A stretch of 45,522 nt of DNA, taken from the IMG/VR virus record IMGVR_UViG_3300032053_000146, positions 1 to 45,522 of that record. One strand, 5' to 3'. Positions 16,289-24,693 of this stretch are shown piece by piece; positions within the stretch are counted from its first letter, which is position 1; each line of letters begins with the position of its first letter. Source of the DNA: a virus. The position numbers and the translations under genes were made by a program. The notes under the pieces are model-generated. The model ran no database searches. It saw nothing but the letters and a program-made list of their open reading frames with translations, and was not told the DNA's origin.

Positions 16289-16381
16289 TCATTTCTCCTT
16301 TGATTTATGGATGAATAACCAATAACCGAAAGCTACAAGAATTACAATAGCAACCGGCAATGGCATTAGCCACGTCTCCAT
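16289..16381 (-). CDS. 30-residue single-pass membrane miniprotein
   Basis: A short frame between the phosphoesterase and the next gene. METWLMPLPVAIVILVAFGY forms most of one membrane helix, followed by a basic tail (HKSKEK). It overlaps the end of the phosphoesterase gene, and its last codons carry the AAGGAG site of the following gene, so it fills the gap exactly. Function unknown. Confidence 0.5.
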   Translation of the reverse strand: METWLMPLPVAIVILVAFGYWLFIHKSKEK

Positions 16382-17214
16382 TTTATAATTGAGCGTGGTT
16401 TACGCCCGTCAATATGGTGTGACAACAAAGAGCATTGGCCGTCGATAATGTTGACCATGTGGACGGTAAAACGCCCGTTTCCCCACCAATCCACAATAGC
16501 AAAAGCCTGCCCCCAGTTCGTCGAACGAAAAGCGAGCCATTCATTAGCACCCGGCTCCAGACGTTTCAATGTCCCTATGCACCATGCTCCTTTTGCGCCG
16601 TCGTCATGGGTAAGGCTGCAATATTGGACATCATGCCAATGTCCATACATAATATTGACGCCCATTTTCCGTAAGTGATTCATCGTGTGATAGATTCCGC
16701 CGTATAAATGACCGTGATAGAATCGAAGCGAACCAATTGCGAACCGCTCACCACACGGGTGTACCGTCCAACCGCGTTTTTTCCAATCAAACACTTGGTC
16801 AAACCCATAACCAATTTTACCATTTCCCCACGCAACGTGGGCATAATCGGGATTGATATCTACAAAGCGATTCAACCAATTGTCGTGGTTACCGGTCAAT
16901 ATATCCCGGTGCATGACGCCACCCTTATCACACGCTTCATCGAGCAAATCCAGAAACTCGTGCTCAATAGCTATAACGTCTTGTTGAATATCTTGAGCAA
17001 TCATTTCCGGCGGCGGTTGCCGTTTGCGTTTCCATTCGTGATGACATACCGAATGAAACTCGCCCAAATCGCCAAGATGTATTACACGGTCGGGTTTAAG
17101 TATTTCGATTGCTTGTAGCACACATTCGACCGCTTTCCGGTCGTGTAATGGTGCGTGCGTATCAGGCATAACGATTGCACGGTGGGTTATTGTTGTCTCT
17201 CTGTTCTTTTTCAA
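16366..17214 (-). CDS. Calcineurin-like metallophosphoesterase
   Basis: 282 residues with the full motif series: PDTHAPLHD (DxH), VIHLGDLGEF (GD), LTGNHDNW (GNHD), FYHGHLYGG and YGHWHDVQ (GHxH). It is a two-metal phosphoesterase, acting on nucleic acid, nucleotides or phosphoproteins; the substrate is not visible. The start appears to be TTG 17214 with AGG about 11 bases upstream, since the first beta strand begins only about 12 residues later. Confidence 0.85.
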   Translation of the reverse strand: MKKNRETTITHRAIVMPDTHAPLHDRKAVECVLQAIEILKPDRVIHLGDLGEFHSVCHHEWKRKRQPPPEMIAQDIQQDVIAIEHEFLDLLDEACDKGGVMHRDILTGNHDNWLNRFVDINPDYAHVAWGNGKIGYGFDQVFDWKKRGWTVHPCGERFAIGSLRFYHGHLYGGIYHTMNHLRKMGVNIMYGHWHDVQYCSLTHDDGAKGAWCIGTLKRLEPGANEWLAFRSTNWGQAFAIVDWWGNGRFTVHMVNIIDGQCSLLSHHIDGRKPRSIIKWRRG

Positions 17215-17225
17215 AATGGCGAATC

Positions 17226-17957
17226 CTATTTGTACGTTATTTTGGTAAAAACAACGATATCGACCCGGATACCGATATTCTCGAAAGTCTGCCGTATGCG
17301 GCCCTCCAAAAAGGCCGTCATGCGAGATTCGTCCAAAGCAGTGAATGCGGTAAAACCTCCTTCAATGTTCAAAACTGATTTATTCCTCAAAGTTATCGTA
17401 GCTTCGTAATCAAGACGCCGGTCGCCTCGTGGTTTTGCAGCGGGAATCTTACGTAACGAGTCGGTGTGTGATGTTGGATTGGGGTTTGGCGATGACAAAG
17501 GGCTTGTGTCTGCGGATGGAGAATCCGACTTGGTGGGTTCTTCGGGGAGTTCTTTCACACACCGACCGGTTACGAGAGATTTAATATAGGCTCCGCTGTT
17601 GGCAGAGTGCTCAAGCGATGCGATAATCATTGCAACAGTATAAGCATTTACGTCGGCCAAAAAATGTCTCGTCCCGGTAGCGTTCTTGCCTAAAATCTTG
17701 CGAATCGTTTCCTTAATACGGACGTCACACACCAGCCGGTCGAGTTGTTTTTTCGCTTTCGGCGTCACAAAAGGCATATCTTTACCACACATAAGCTGGC
17801 AGACTGCTATCTTGGGTGCAATCTCTTCTGCTGAAATCGTCACCACACGGCAGACCTCTGCATCAAGGTCACCCAAAAAATCTTTTGTGATTAATGCCGT
17901 TTTCCGCCTGTTGCGGATGAATCGCTTGACCTTTGCATCAACAACGTGCCCAATCAT
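17226..17957 (-). CDS. Hypothetical protein, possible N-terminal histone-like helical domain
   Basis: 243 residues, the first gene of the replication operon, with GGGAG before ATG 17957. Residues 5-75 are helical, with a KVKRFIRNRRKTALITKDFL segment and later FVTPKAKKQL. This weakly resembles bacterial histone-fold proteins, but the match is by eye only. The middle (about 140-170) is Ser/Pro-rich and the C-terminal 65 residues are beta-rich. Family not recognised. Confidence 0.65.
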   Translation of the reverse strand: MIGHVVDAKVKRFIRNRRKTALITKDFLGDLDAEVCRVVTISAEEIAPKIAVCQLMCGKDMPFVTPKAKKQLDRLVCDVRIKETIRKILGKNATGTRHFLADVNAYTVAMIIASLEHSANSGAYIKSLVTGRCVKELPEEPTKSDSPSADTSPLSSPNPNPTSHTDSLRKIPAAKPRGDRRLDYEATITLRNKSVLNIEGGFTAFTALDESRMTAFLEGRIRQTFENIGIRVDIVVFTKITYK

Positions 17958-18100
17958 GTTACGCTCCCTTCGCTAAAGGTCGAGGCCACAAAAAGAAATA
18001 TCCAGCAAGAAATAAGCAAAGCTCATGCCAAATCGGAAAATGTGCACCGCAATGCATATGCGTCGGATTTCGGCGTCGGGGTGCCTTAAATGGCACCAAG

Positions 18101-18154
18101 AAAAAAATCCGACGCCCGGAAGCTCAACGGACGAAATAACTTTCGGGTGTCGGA
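18101..18154 (-). terminator. Terminator-like hairpin ending the late operon
   Basis: Stem arms at 18108-18122 and 18140-18154 (15 bases each, 13 pairs plus two A-C mismatches on the minus strand) enclose a 17-base loop. On the minus strand it is followed by seven T (18107-18101). It lies after the last gene of the leftward late operon. A 54/61 identical copy lies at 44320-44380. Confidence 0.75.
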
Positions 18155-18181
18155 ATGCAGACCCCGCTCCGACATAGCTTT

Positions 18182-18225
18182 CGGGCGTCGGAACCTTTCG
18201 AGAGCAAGGGTCGGCCCGACGCCCG
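18182..18225. repeat. Second hairpin of the same GC-rich family
   Basis: CGGGCGTCGG (18182-18191) and CCGACGCCCG (18216-18225) are perfect inverted arms with a 24-base loop, directly beside the terminator-like hairpin. CCGACGCCCGACGCCCGAC also forms a short direct repeat on the right arm. Confidence 0.65.
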
Positions 18226-18324
18226 ACGCCCGACACAGCGCATTTGCTTGCAAACATTTTGCACCGCGCTGCATTTCATTATGCACCGACGTTCGTTCTC
18301 TGTCGGTGTCGGATATGCTTGATT

Positions 18325-19002
18325 TTAAGGGAAAAGTTTTGGTTCGCCCGTCTGCAAATGCCAACTGCGCGCCATTCGTCCAGTGTGATTGATGACGGTA
18401 TCAGGGTATACGCTACCGTTCAAATATCCTTTATTTTGTGCGTTCCGGAAATATCGCGTATCAACCGTTCGAATCAAACGAGCCGTATCCCATGCGCCTG
18501 TTCGCTGATATATGTCGTCTGCAATCATTACGCAGCATCCGGGGGGAAAACGCACAATATTTATTTGGGTTGTTTTGCCTTGTCGTACATCTAATTGATG
18601 GGTCGGCCAACGCATACCGCTCAACCCACACAAAGGCAGACTTTTGTGGTCTTCGTATGTGTCCACCATTTTCTTATGCCAGCCGGGCAAAAACTCAAGG
18701 TCATTGTCGCAGAATAAATAATGCGTTGGTTTTGGCTTGTTGAGTATTTTGCACCGTTCAATCGCAACAGACACGCCAAGATTCCACGCATACGGCTTAC
18801 CGCAATTTTTAGACATCAACACAAGATTGTCGATATGTTTTCGGTATTGCACCAACAAACCAATTGTTTCATCAAGCGAACCGTTGTCAACTACCGTAAT
18901 GCTTATGCGGTCGTCTTTTGTTGCCAATAACGACCGCAATGTTGTACACATTAATTCGGTGCGCCCAAAGGAAACAATAATGACGGCTGTGTGGTGTTCC
19001 AC
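18325..19002 (-). CDS. Glycosyltransferase family 2-like
   Basis: 225 residues, GT-A fold: AVIIVSFGRTELMCTTLRSL, then SITVVDNGSLDETIGLL, LNLGV-like NLGVSVAIER and YLFCDNDLEFLPGWHK, where DND is the DxD metal motif. It transfers a sugar from an activated donor; the acceptor may be a virion protein or a host surface glycan. It is the last gene of the late operon, right after the endolysin. GTG 19002 overlaps the endolysin stop (TAGTG), so translation is coupled. Confidence 0.85.
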   Translation of the reverse strand: MEHHTAVIIVSFGRTELMCTTLRSLLATKDDRISITVVDNGSLDETIGLLVQYRKHIDNLVLMSKNCGKPYAWNLGVSVAIERCKILNKPKPTHYLFCDNDLEFLPGWHKKMVDTYEDHKSLPLCGLSGMRWPTHQLDVRQGKTTQINIVRFPPGCCVMIADDIYQRTGAWDTARLIRTVDTRYFRNAQNKGYLNGSVYPDTVINHTGRMARSWHLQTGEPKLFP

Positions 19003-19442
19003 TATACCGCCCGTTCGAAATGTGGCCCATCGAAAAAACTGCTAAAAGTTCCACCCCAGCGCAAATTTACGCCTTGCTCTGCAGCGACCGCCATAATCAC
19101 ACCTGCCAGATAGAAAAATGCTCCAATGCGGCGCGTGTATTCTTTGGTCGTTTGTTTTAGAGGGTCGGGCCACGCTACCGGGTATGGAGCGATATCGACA
19201 GCATCAGCCAAATTGTAATTGGTTATGCCGTCCTTTCCTCTTGATTTGTTGTGATTGCTGTTAGGCCATGCTACATTAGTAACCTTTGGTCTCTGCGCAT
19301 ATAGCGCGTCTTGTGTTTCTTTCGTGCGGTGACCACAAAGAATCGTAAAATCGGTGATTTTAATGGCCGCACGCAGCACCTTTTGAATATCGGGATGGCA
19401 GGTGCTTAGCCGCTCTTCGCTTTGTTGATTAAATACCGGCAT
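19002..19442 (-). CDS. Endolysin, L-alanyl-D-glutamate peptidase (M15)
   Basis: 146 residues. ITDFTILCGHRTKETQDALY, SNHNKSRG, ADAVDIAPYPVAW and the terminal DGPHFERA match M15 peptidases such as the T5 endolysin; H, D and H are the zinc ligands. It cuts the stem peptide of Gram-negative peptidoglycan. No signal peptide is present, so export depends on the adjacent holin. AAGGAGG precedes ATG. Confidence 0.9.
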   Translation of the reverse strand: MPVFNQQSEERLSTCHPDIQKVLRAAIKITDFTILCGHRTKETQDALYAQRPKVTNVAWPNSNHNKSRGKDGITNYNLADAVDIAPYPVAWPDPLKQTTKEYTRRIGAFFYLAGVIMAVAAEQGVNLRWGGTFSSFFDGPHFERAV

Positions 19443-19454
19443 ATGCCTCCTTAT

Positions 19455-19739
19455 TTATTGTACACATATTTTGATAAATTCCCATGCAAGTCCTAATCCT
19501 GCGCTTGGTGTGATTATCCACAAAAAAATACGTTTAGTGCGCAATCGAAATCGGGTATTATCGCTTGTATCGCGCGCTAATTTTTGGTGTGATTCTCCGT
19601 GCTGTGCCCGATATTCTCGCCATTCCTTTTGTAGCATGTCGAGTTTGTCGGAAAGGTCGCTTTGCCCGGTCTCAACCCGCACCAAGCGTTCAGCGTCTCC
19701 ACGTGTGAACTCAATAGGTTCGTTTTGTCCGTTTGCCAT
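19455..19739 (-). CDS. Holin-associated or second holin, XhlA-like
   Basis: 94 residues: an acidic or mixed N-terminus, a coiled-coil (LVRVETGQSDLSDKLDMLQK), then one hydrophobic segment at the C-terminus (IFLWIITPSAGLGLAWEFI). This soluble-coil plus C-terminal membrane anchor resembles XhlA-type lysis accessory proteins. It sits between the 3-TM holin and the endolysin. No separate spanin pair was found. Confidence 0.6.
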   Translation of the reverse strand: MANGQNEPIEFTRGDAERLVRVETGQSDLSDKLDMLQKEWREYRAQHGESHQKLARDTSDNTRFRLRTKRIFLWIITPSAGLGLAWEFIKICVQ

Positions 19740-19741
19740 AT

Positions 19742-20152
19742 TTACTCCTTTGATGCGGTTATTTTATCCATAATCGTTGGTATAATTTTTTCCGCAGTGC
19801 GGCCTACGACATATCCGCTAATGCCAAGTTGCAATAGTGTCCACGCTTCGGGTGCCAACGGATTTTTTAACCATCCGAAACTATCACACACCACCAAAAC
19901 GAGAAAAGTCAACATGGCAATCGGTCGCCATGACCGCTGTATCCATGATTCGCCTGCGGCTTCTGCTGTAATGACGGTAACTTTCATTTCCGTCATCTTG
20001 GCTTCGTAATCCAATAATTTTTCGGCGAAACCATTTTCAACGCGTGCAAGTTCGTTTTTCAGTATGCCTTTTTCTTCATCCGATGTGTGGAGTTCGTCGA
20101 TAATATCCGCCACCGGTTTAATGATGCTTGTAATTGCAGCAAGAATGCTCAT
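19742..20152 (-). CDS. 3-TM holin (GTA_holin_3TM-like)
   Basis: 136 residues. An N-terminal amphipathic helix (AAITSIIKPVADIIDELHTS), a charged coil, then SWIQRSWRPIAMLTFLVLVV and LQLGISGYVVGRTAEKIIP match the pattern of the 3-TM holin family known from gene-transfer agents and phages. It forms membrane holes releasing the endolysin. AAAGGAG precedes ATG. Confidence 0.85.
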   Translation of the reverse strand: MSILAAITSIIKPVADIIDELHTSDEEKGILKNELARVENGFAEKLLDYEAKMTEMKVTVITAEAAGESWIQRSWRPIAMLTFLVLVVCDSFGWLKNPLAPEAWTLLQLGISGYVVGRTAEKIIPTIMDKITASKE

Positions 20153-20162
20153 ATATGCTCCT

Positions 20163-23000
20163 TTATCGCCACGTATAGGCTTTAAGTTCGGTATGCTTCA
20201 ATGGCGTTCCATTGTGCGCATATAAATTATAGTTTTCCGTAAAGATTTGCACATAGCGTGCGGTATGTGTGACGGACAAATCAAGTAGAATAATACCGGC
20301 AACAGTGCCAGCACGGCTACAAGGGTCGAATGATTGCGCTAATGCCCATGTATTACCGTCGTCTGATACATAAACATCAATCTGGTCGTGTGAACCATAA
20401 GGGAATATTCCGGGATCAGCGCCAGAAGTATAATCGAGCAACATTAGCCGGTCAATATCCTGTGCGCTGCCAAAATCAATGCCTAATGCTTGGTAATTAT
20501 CTTGTACTGCGAGCACCCAAGTTGTTACATTACTATCAATCACTTGAGCATTTGCACTAAGTGTCACATTAACCGGCGACCACTTAGTGCTGCTCCCTTT
20601 ACTTAATCCGGCAGACGGTATAATAAAATAGAATGCTTCCGGTGACGGCGACGGTGACGGCGACGGAGAAGGCGACGGTGACGGCGACGGAGAAGGCGAC
20701 GGTGACGGCGACGGAGAAGGCGACGGTGACGGAGAGGGCGATACCGGCAAAGGTGACGGTGAAAGTGATGGACTCGCACCACCAAGATGTTCGTATAATT
20801 CGACGGCTATGATTGTGGTGGAATTCATGTTACGTTCCACATCGGTAATCAATAAAGACTTACCTGCCCACGTTACACCAAAAGCCGTACGTATTTCATC
20901 AATGTCGTCACTAAAAGCAATCCAATCTCCGGGCTGTAATGCTGAATGCGAAAAACCGGGTGTCGTAAATTCAACAACGATATGCTCTTTAGACCATACG
21001 CCATCGGTGGTATTAACATAATGCTCCGCAATGTGTGTTGCAGCAATACCAAGGGTATTCGGCCAGCTAAAAGATGCTTTTCGCACACCAAGAATACTTT
21101 GTGATGCAGCATCTTCATATATATCCACATCCAAGTATCGGTCACACTCATTTTGCCAACGTGAACTTAACGTTAAATGATTTATGATGTGTGCTGTTTT
21201 TCCCATGTAAAAATCATCTTCAACTAATTGACGGCGTGCGATTGTCGCGCTAATAGCAGGCGTTTTATCATTAAGAGGAACACAACGCAATTGTCCAGCA
21301 CCGGACGCAGCTACCACAAAAGTGCTTTGTTCAGAAACCTCTTGAACGACTTGGCTTAGCATGCGGTTTTGGTCGACAATATTAATACGCGCTTGTACGT
21401 TAACATTACAAGCCGCATCAAAACTATCCATATCAATATCGGCATCAGACAAACCAAGTATTGTGCGGTAAAGGTCTTCAATAATTAGTGCAGGGTCTTC
21501 GTTTACGTGGTTGTCGTCTCCGTCATAAGGATTTCCCACACGTGCGAGGTCACCGTACACCTTACCACTACATGCAACCCACTGGTTTTTATGAAATTGC
21601 ATATCGGTATATGTGTAGCGGAGTTTCATATCACCGCATCGCGCAATTATTTGGTCACCCACAACTCCATTAGCAGTACCACCAACACCGCCTGCATTCC
21701 ACCGCACACCGACAGCAAATTCGTTTCCGGGTGTTTCGGTTCCACTTATTTGCGACCCAGTTATTTCATTAGTTGCGTCACCGGGGAATATCCAATTACC
21801 GCTTCCCCACACCACAGGAACGCCGCCACCAGCACCGGTATCATTAGCAGCTGCACATTGGAGTTTTTCGTCTCCACCTTCTAATCCATAATAAAAATCA
21901 ATGCCGAATCCGTGTACCTCGATTTGTGGAAAATCTTGGTCTGCTAAGGTATTGCGATACCCGCCTTTTATATACCCACCATTGTCTAAATGTGCGCGTA
22001 GAATATGTGAGTAAAAAAGACCCCATAATGCTTTTCCCCACACATATGTACCATCATCACTATACCGGTCTTTAAAAATGCAAAACGTATCAAGTGTTTC
22101 ATCAGCTAAATTTTGGCGGTTAGGGTTTAAGCTCTCAAAATAGCTTTCATCTGCATACACATCCGGCAATGTAGGATTAAGCAAAAATTTTAACTGACAA
22201 GTTACATGCGACGCTGCCCAAGCGATACCGTCGTCGTCTGTATCTTGATTTGCGTATACCGCCGGTAAGACGGTAGGCCCACCAACATCACGATACATGT
22301 TATAAACGGAACCACTATCAGACATTTGGTGAATCGTCTTAACTGCATGGTCGGCAACCACACAACGTGGATTTAGTTTATTAGGTTGGTAATTAACCGC
22401 ACGACAAAGACCGGTCGCATCAGGTTCGTCATTGTAACAATCCGGCGTATCGAATACGCCATACACAAGCGGTATGGCTTCAAGTTTTGTCTCTGTCGGA
22501 GCGTCAACCCACTCGTCTTGCACCAAACGTAACGGAATTCTCGTATCCCACAAACAACTGCGGTCTTTGGCCGTAAATCGTACGCGATTATTCTCTACGT
22601 CAGGAGCTTGTAAGATATACCCGGAAAAGAATAACAAACAATCAGATATGTCGGTAATCCCATCAACCCATTGGTATATTTCGCACATCGCATTATTCAA
22701 ATTAGACAATAAACGCGACGCCTGTATTGGTTGTGTACCGGTTTGTGGGTAATATGGGTCGTCTGCAAGGAGTATGGTCACATCAGAAACACGCCATTGC
22801 TTTGTGGTAATGTCAATACTTTCTCGCTGTGTGGAATGTGATACCAACATTGGGTATACCGGTTTACTGTTCAGCCCTTTTGGCATTGGTCGTGTGGAAA
22901 AATAATATTCCACCGCATTGATGGTGACAACAAGAACCACATCACGCTGATGACCGGATACCGCCGCGTAAGAATCAAAAAGAATACTTGTACTTAGCAT
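20163..23000 (-). CDS. Large tail-tip protein with Ser-Pro linker and C-terminal discoidin-like domain
   Basis: 945 residues, starting at ATG 23000 in a TGATG overlap with the previous gene. Residues 1-750 form a large tail protein, presumably the central hub or receptor-binding part. A Ser-Pro run (20640-20778) then links to a C-terminal domain of about 150 residues with SSTKWSPVNVTLSANAQVID, LGIDFGSAQDIDRLMLLDYT, IDVYVSDDGNTWALAQSF and ARYVQIF, the layout of F5/8 type C (discoidin) domains that bind sugars. It is likely part of host recognition. Confidence 0.75.
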   Translation of the reverse strand: MLSTSILFDSYAAVSGHQRDVVLVVTINAVEYYFSTRPMPKGLNSKPVYPMLVSHSTQRESIDITTKQWRVSDVTILLADDPYYPQTGTQPIQASRLLSNLNNAMCEIYQWVDGITDISDCLLFFSGYILQAPDVENNRVRFTAKDRSCLWDTRIPLRLVQDEWVDAPTETKLEAIPLVYGVFDTPDCYNDEPDATGLCRAVNYQPNKLNPRCVVADHAVKTIHQMSDSGSVYNMYRDVGGPTVLPAVYANQDTDDDGIAWAASHVTCQLKFLLNPTLPDVYADESYFESLNPNRQNLADETLDTFCIFKDRYSDDGTYVWGKALWGLFYSHILRAHLDNGGYIKGGYRNTLADQDFPQIEVHGFGIDFYYGLEGGDEKLQCAAANDTGAGGGVPVVWGSGNWIFPGDATNEITGSQISGTETPGNEFAVGVRWNAGGVGGTANGVVGDQIIARCGDMKLRYTYTDMQFHKNQWVACSGKVYGDLARVGNPYDGDDNHVNEDPALIIEDLYRTILGLSDADIDMDSFDAACNVNVQARINIVDQNRMLSQVVQEVSEQSTFVVAASGAGQLRCVPLNDKTPAISATIARRQLVEDDFYMGKTAHIINHLTLSSRWQNECDRYLDVDIYEDAASQSILGVRKASFSWPNTLGIAATHIAEHYVNTTDGVWSKEHIVVEFTTPGFSHSALQPGDWIAFSDDIDEIRTAFGVTWAGKSLLITDVERNMNSTTIIAVELYEHLGGASPSLSPSPLPVSPSPSPSPSPSPSPSPSPSPSPSPSPSPSPSPSPEAFYFIIPSAGLSKGSSTKWSPVNVTLSANAQVIDSNVTTWVLAVQDNYQALGIDFGSAQDIDRLMLLDYTSGADPGIFPYGSHDQIDVYVSDDGNTWALAQSFDPCSRAGTVAGIILLDLSVTHTARYVQIFTENYNLYAHNGTPLKHTELKAYTWR
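20640..20778 (-). repeat. (Ser-Pro)n-coding DNA repeat 1
   Basis: A 6-base unit (GACGGY or GACGGA on the plus strand) repeated about 17 times, then degenerating. It encodes the Ser-Pro linker of the large tail-tip protein. The same unit fills 30227-30649 and 31642-31932. Confidence 0.9.
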
Positions 23001-23851
23001 CACATACCCCATGTTCTATATTCAGCACGACCACCTATCCACACAGGTATGCGCTTAAACCCTATTTCGCGTAAGGTAATGGTCGGCTCGTATGTGTCAT
23101 ACGCTATGCGATGTTCGCATAGTGTGTCTTCAAACATAAAAACAGAGAGTACGGCAGATTCTAAATCGCTTTGGAAAATGATTGGCAAATGCGAACCGTG
23201 CGCAGCTTTGTACGCGTCGCGCAAATTATTCCATTGGTCGGTTGCAGTCGTAAAAAGGAAACTTCGTTGAATATTCCGTTGTTTTCCAACAGCACCAACA
23301 TCTGATACATATGTGCTACCGGAGCGCATTGTCGATATGCGATTATGGTAAAGCAATTTGTTTGTTTCCGGTATTTGGTGGCACCAAGGCAAGGAATAAT
23401 CAATCATAAACCACACAGCGCTGATTTCCGGTAAAATTGTTACAGGCGGTAATTCAAAATTAATAAAATCAATACGCCAATATCGCGCAGTTTTAGGTAA
23501 GCCGGTTGTCCATGTTACCACAGGTACATAGCCGGAACGTGCGGTTGCAAAAAGAATTGGCACACCAAGCGGGGTGTATGTCGTGTTATCTGTGCTGTAA
23601 TATATGCGCCACGCTTTAGGATTTTCATATTCTTCATTATAGTTGTGCAGCCAAATGGGTATTGCATCCACCGATACATCCGTACCAAGGTCGATGTACA
23701 AACTGGATGTGTCGTATGTATGAGGCATCCACCAAGAATCAATGTCATTGTCTAAAGTTTGCTTGGCTTGGTGGCCAGACATATACGATATTGTGCGACC
23801 TGCTGTAATGCGAGGAATCGCATCTACCGGAGCATAAAGTATTCGCGCCAT
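23000..23851 (-). CDS. Discoidin-like tail protein (second of a tandem pair)
   Basis: 283 residues. SLYIDLGTDVSVDAIPIWLH, WRIYYSTDNTTYTPLG and LPKTARYWRIDFINFELPPV give the F5/8 type C-like pattern in the first 150 residues; the C-terminal half is a separate domain. The order of elements matches the preceding gene (23851-24693), so the two are paralogues. The start overlaps the previous stop (TAATG). Probably a distal-tail or tip component. Confidence 0.7.
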   Translation of the reverse strand: MARILYAPVDAIPRITAGRTISYMSGHQAKQTLDNDIDSWWMPHTYDTSSLYIDLGTDVSVDAIPIWLHNYNEEYENPKAWRIYYSTDNTTYTPLGVPILFATARSGYVPVVTWTTGLPKTARYWRIDFINFELPPVTILPEISAVWFMIDYSLPWCHQIPETNKLLYHNRISTMRSGSTYVSDVGAVGKQRNIQRSFLFTTATDQWNNLRDAYKAAHGSHLPIIFQSDLESAVLSVFMFEDTLCEHRIAYDTYEPTITLREIGFKRIPVWIGGRAEYRTWGM

Positions 23852-24693
23852 TAATGTACCTTATCCTTTTGCACAATAGGCCACTGTGTTATTTTAGCCG
23901 TCACAAGGTAAAAATCCGTGTCCAGTATTGTTTCTTCAAAACTATCCACAAACTGGCATAACCGATGTTCCCCATCATTTTCAACCAACAAAAAAGGGCG
24001 ATACCCGCCATTGCATTTTTTGATTGCTGTCAGCAATATGTCATATTCGGTGTGCGATACTCCCCAAGTGCGCGTAGATATAGTAGATGGGTTTATGCTA
24101 TGCCCGGTCGTAAAACGTGAACCACACGAAGTATCGAATACGTCGCCCGGATATGCGATTACATCATCAAGGGGCGTCCCCGGCCCTTTGTCTATAAAAT
24201 GATACGTAAACAGCCACAACATGCTGATTCGCGCGTCTTCCGGTGCGTAAAAAGGATATTCCAGACCGGCTACCGTAAACCGCCAATAACGCGCTGTGGT
24301 CGGAGCATTCGTCAAATGGCGTATTTTGATTAGGTGGACAAAATCGTCACCATCATCAATCGCGTCACCGTATGCGTCTTCAATCGGTTGTGTTGTCCAA
24401 TTCAAGGCATTGTTCGATGATTCGCACGTGATAGAAATACCTGAATAAACAGGCGACGGCCCTTCTGATTCCGTTTCATGATGAATAAAAGAATATCCGT
24501 CTACCACGTGCGACGCACCAAGGTCAATCACAATTACGTGTTGTACGCCATTTTCGTCTGTTTGCCATGCAAAATTCGGCTCCAATGGACGAATGGCATG
24601 CTCTGCCGGGTGGTTCGTTTCTTCGGACGATACGCTGGAAATAATCGCATTGTCCATCACTTCGTATGTATAAAATCTACTCAGTACGGACAT
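23851..24693 (-). CDS. Discoidin-like tail protein (first of a tandem pair)
   Basis: 280 residues from ATG 24693 (AGGAG upstream, inside the tape-measure gene end). HVIVIDLGASHVVDGYSFIH, ISITCESSNNALNWTTQPI and TTARYWRFTVAGLEYPF form an F5/8 type C-like domain, then FIDKGPGTPLDDVIAYPGDV leads to a second domain shared with the next gene. It follows the tape measure, where distal tail proteins lie in siphoviruses. Confidence 0.7.
   Translation of the reverse strand: MSVLSRFYTYEVMDNAIISSVSSEETNHPAEHAIRPLEPNFAWQTDENGVQHVIVIDLGASHVVDGYSFIHHETESEGPSPVYSGISITCESSNNALNWTTQPIEDAYGDAIDDGDDFVHLIKIRHLTNAPTTARYWRFTVAGLEYPFYAPEDARISMLWLFTYHFIDKGPGTPLDDVIAYPGDVFDTSCGSRFTTGHSINPSTISTRTWGVSHTEYDILLTAIKKCNGGYRPFLLVENDGEHRLCQFVDSFEETILDTDFYLVTAKITQWPIVQKDKVH

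Larger units (their letters stand above)
17958..18324. other. Non-coding gap between late and replication operons
   Basis: 367 bases between two minus-strand operons. It holds two hairpins built from the word CCGACGCCCG and its complement (18108-18154 and 18182-18225), and a small GGTGCC-TTAAAT-GGCACC hairpin at about 18081-18098. The part nearest 17957 must hold the promoter of the replication operon, but I see no convincing -35/-10 pair. Confidence 0.7.

Noticed and set aside
17933-18392. Plus- and minus-strand short frames in the 18-kb gap
   Set aside because: They overlap the terminator-like hairpins and have no start signals or recognisable domains.
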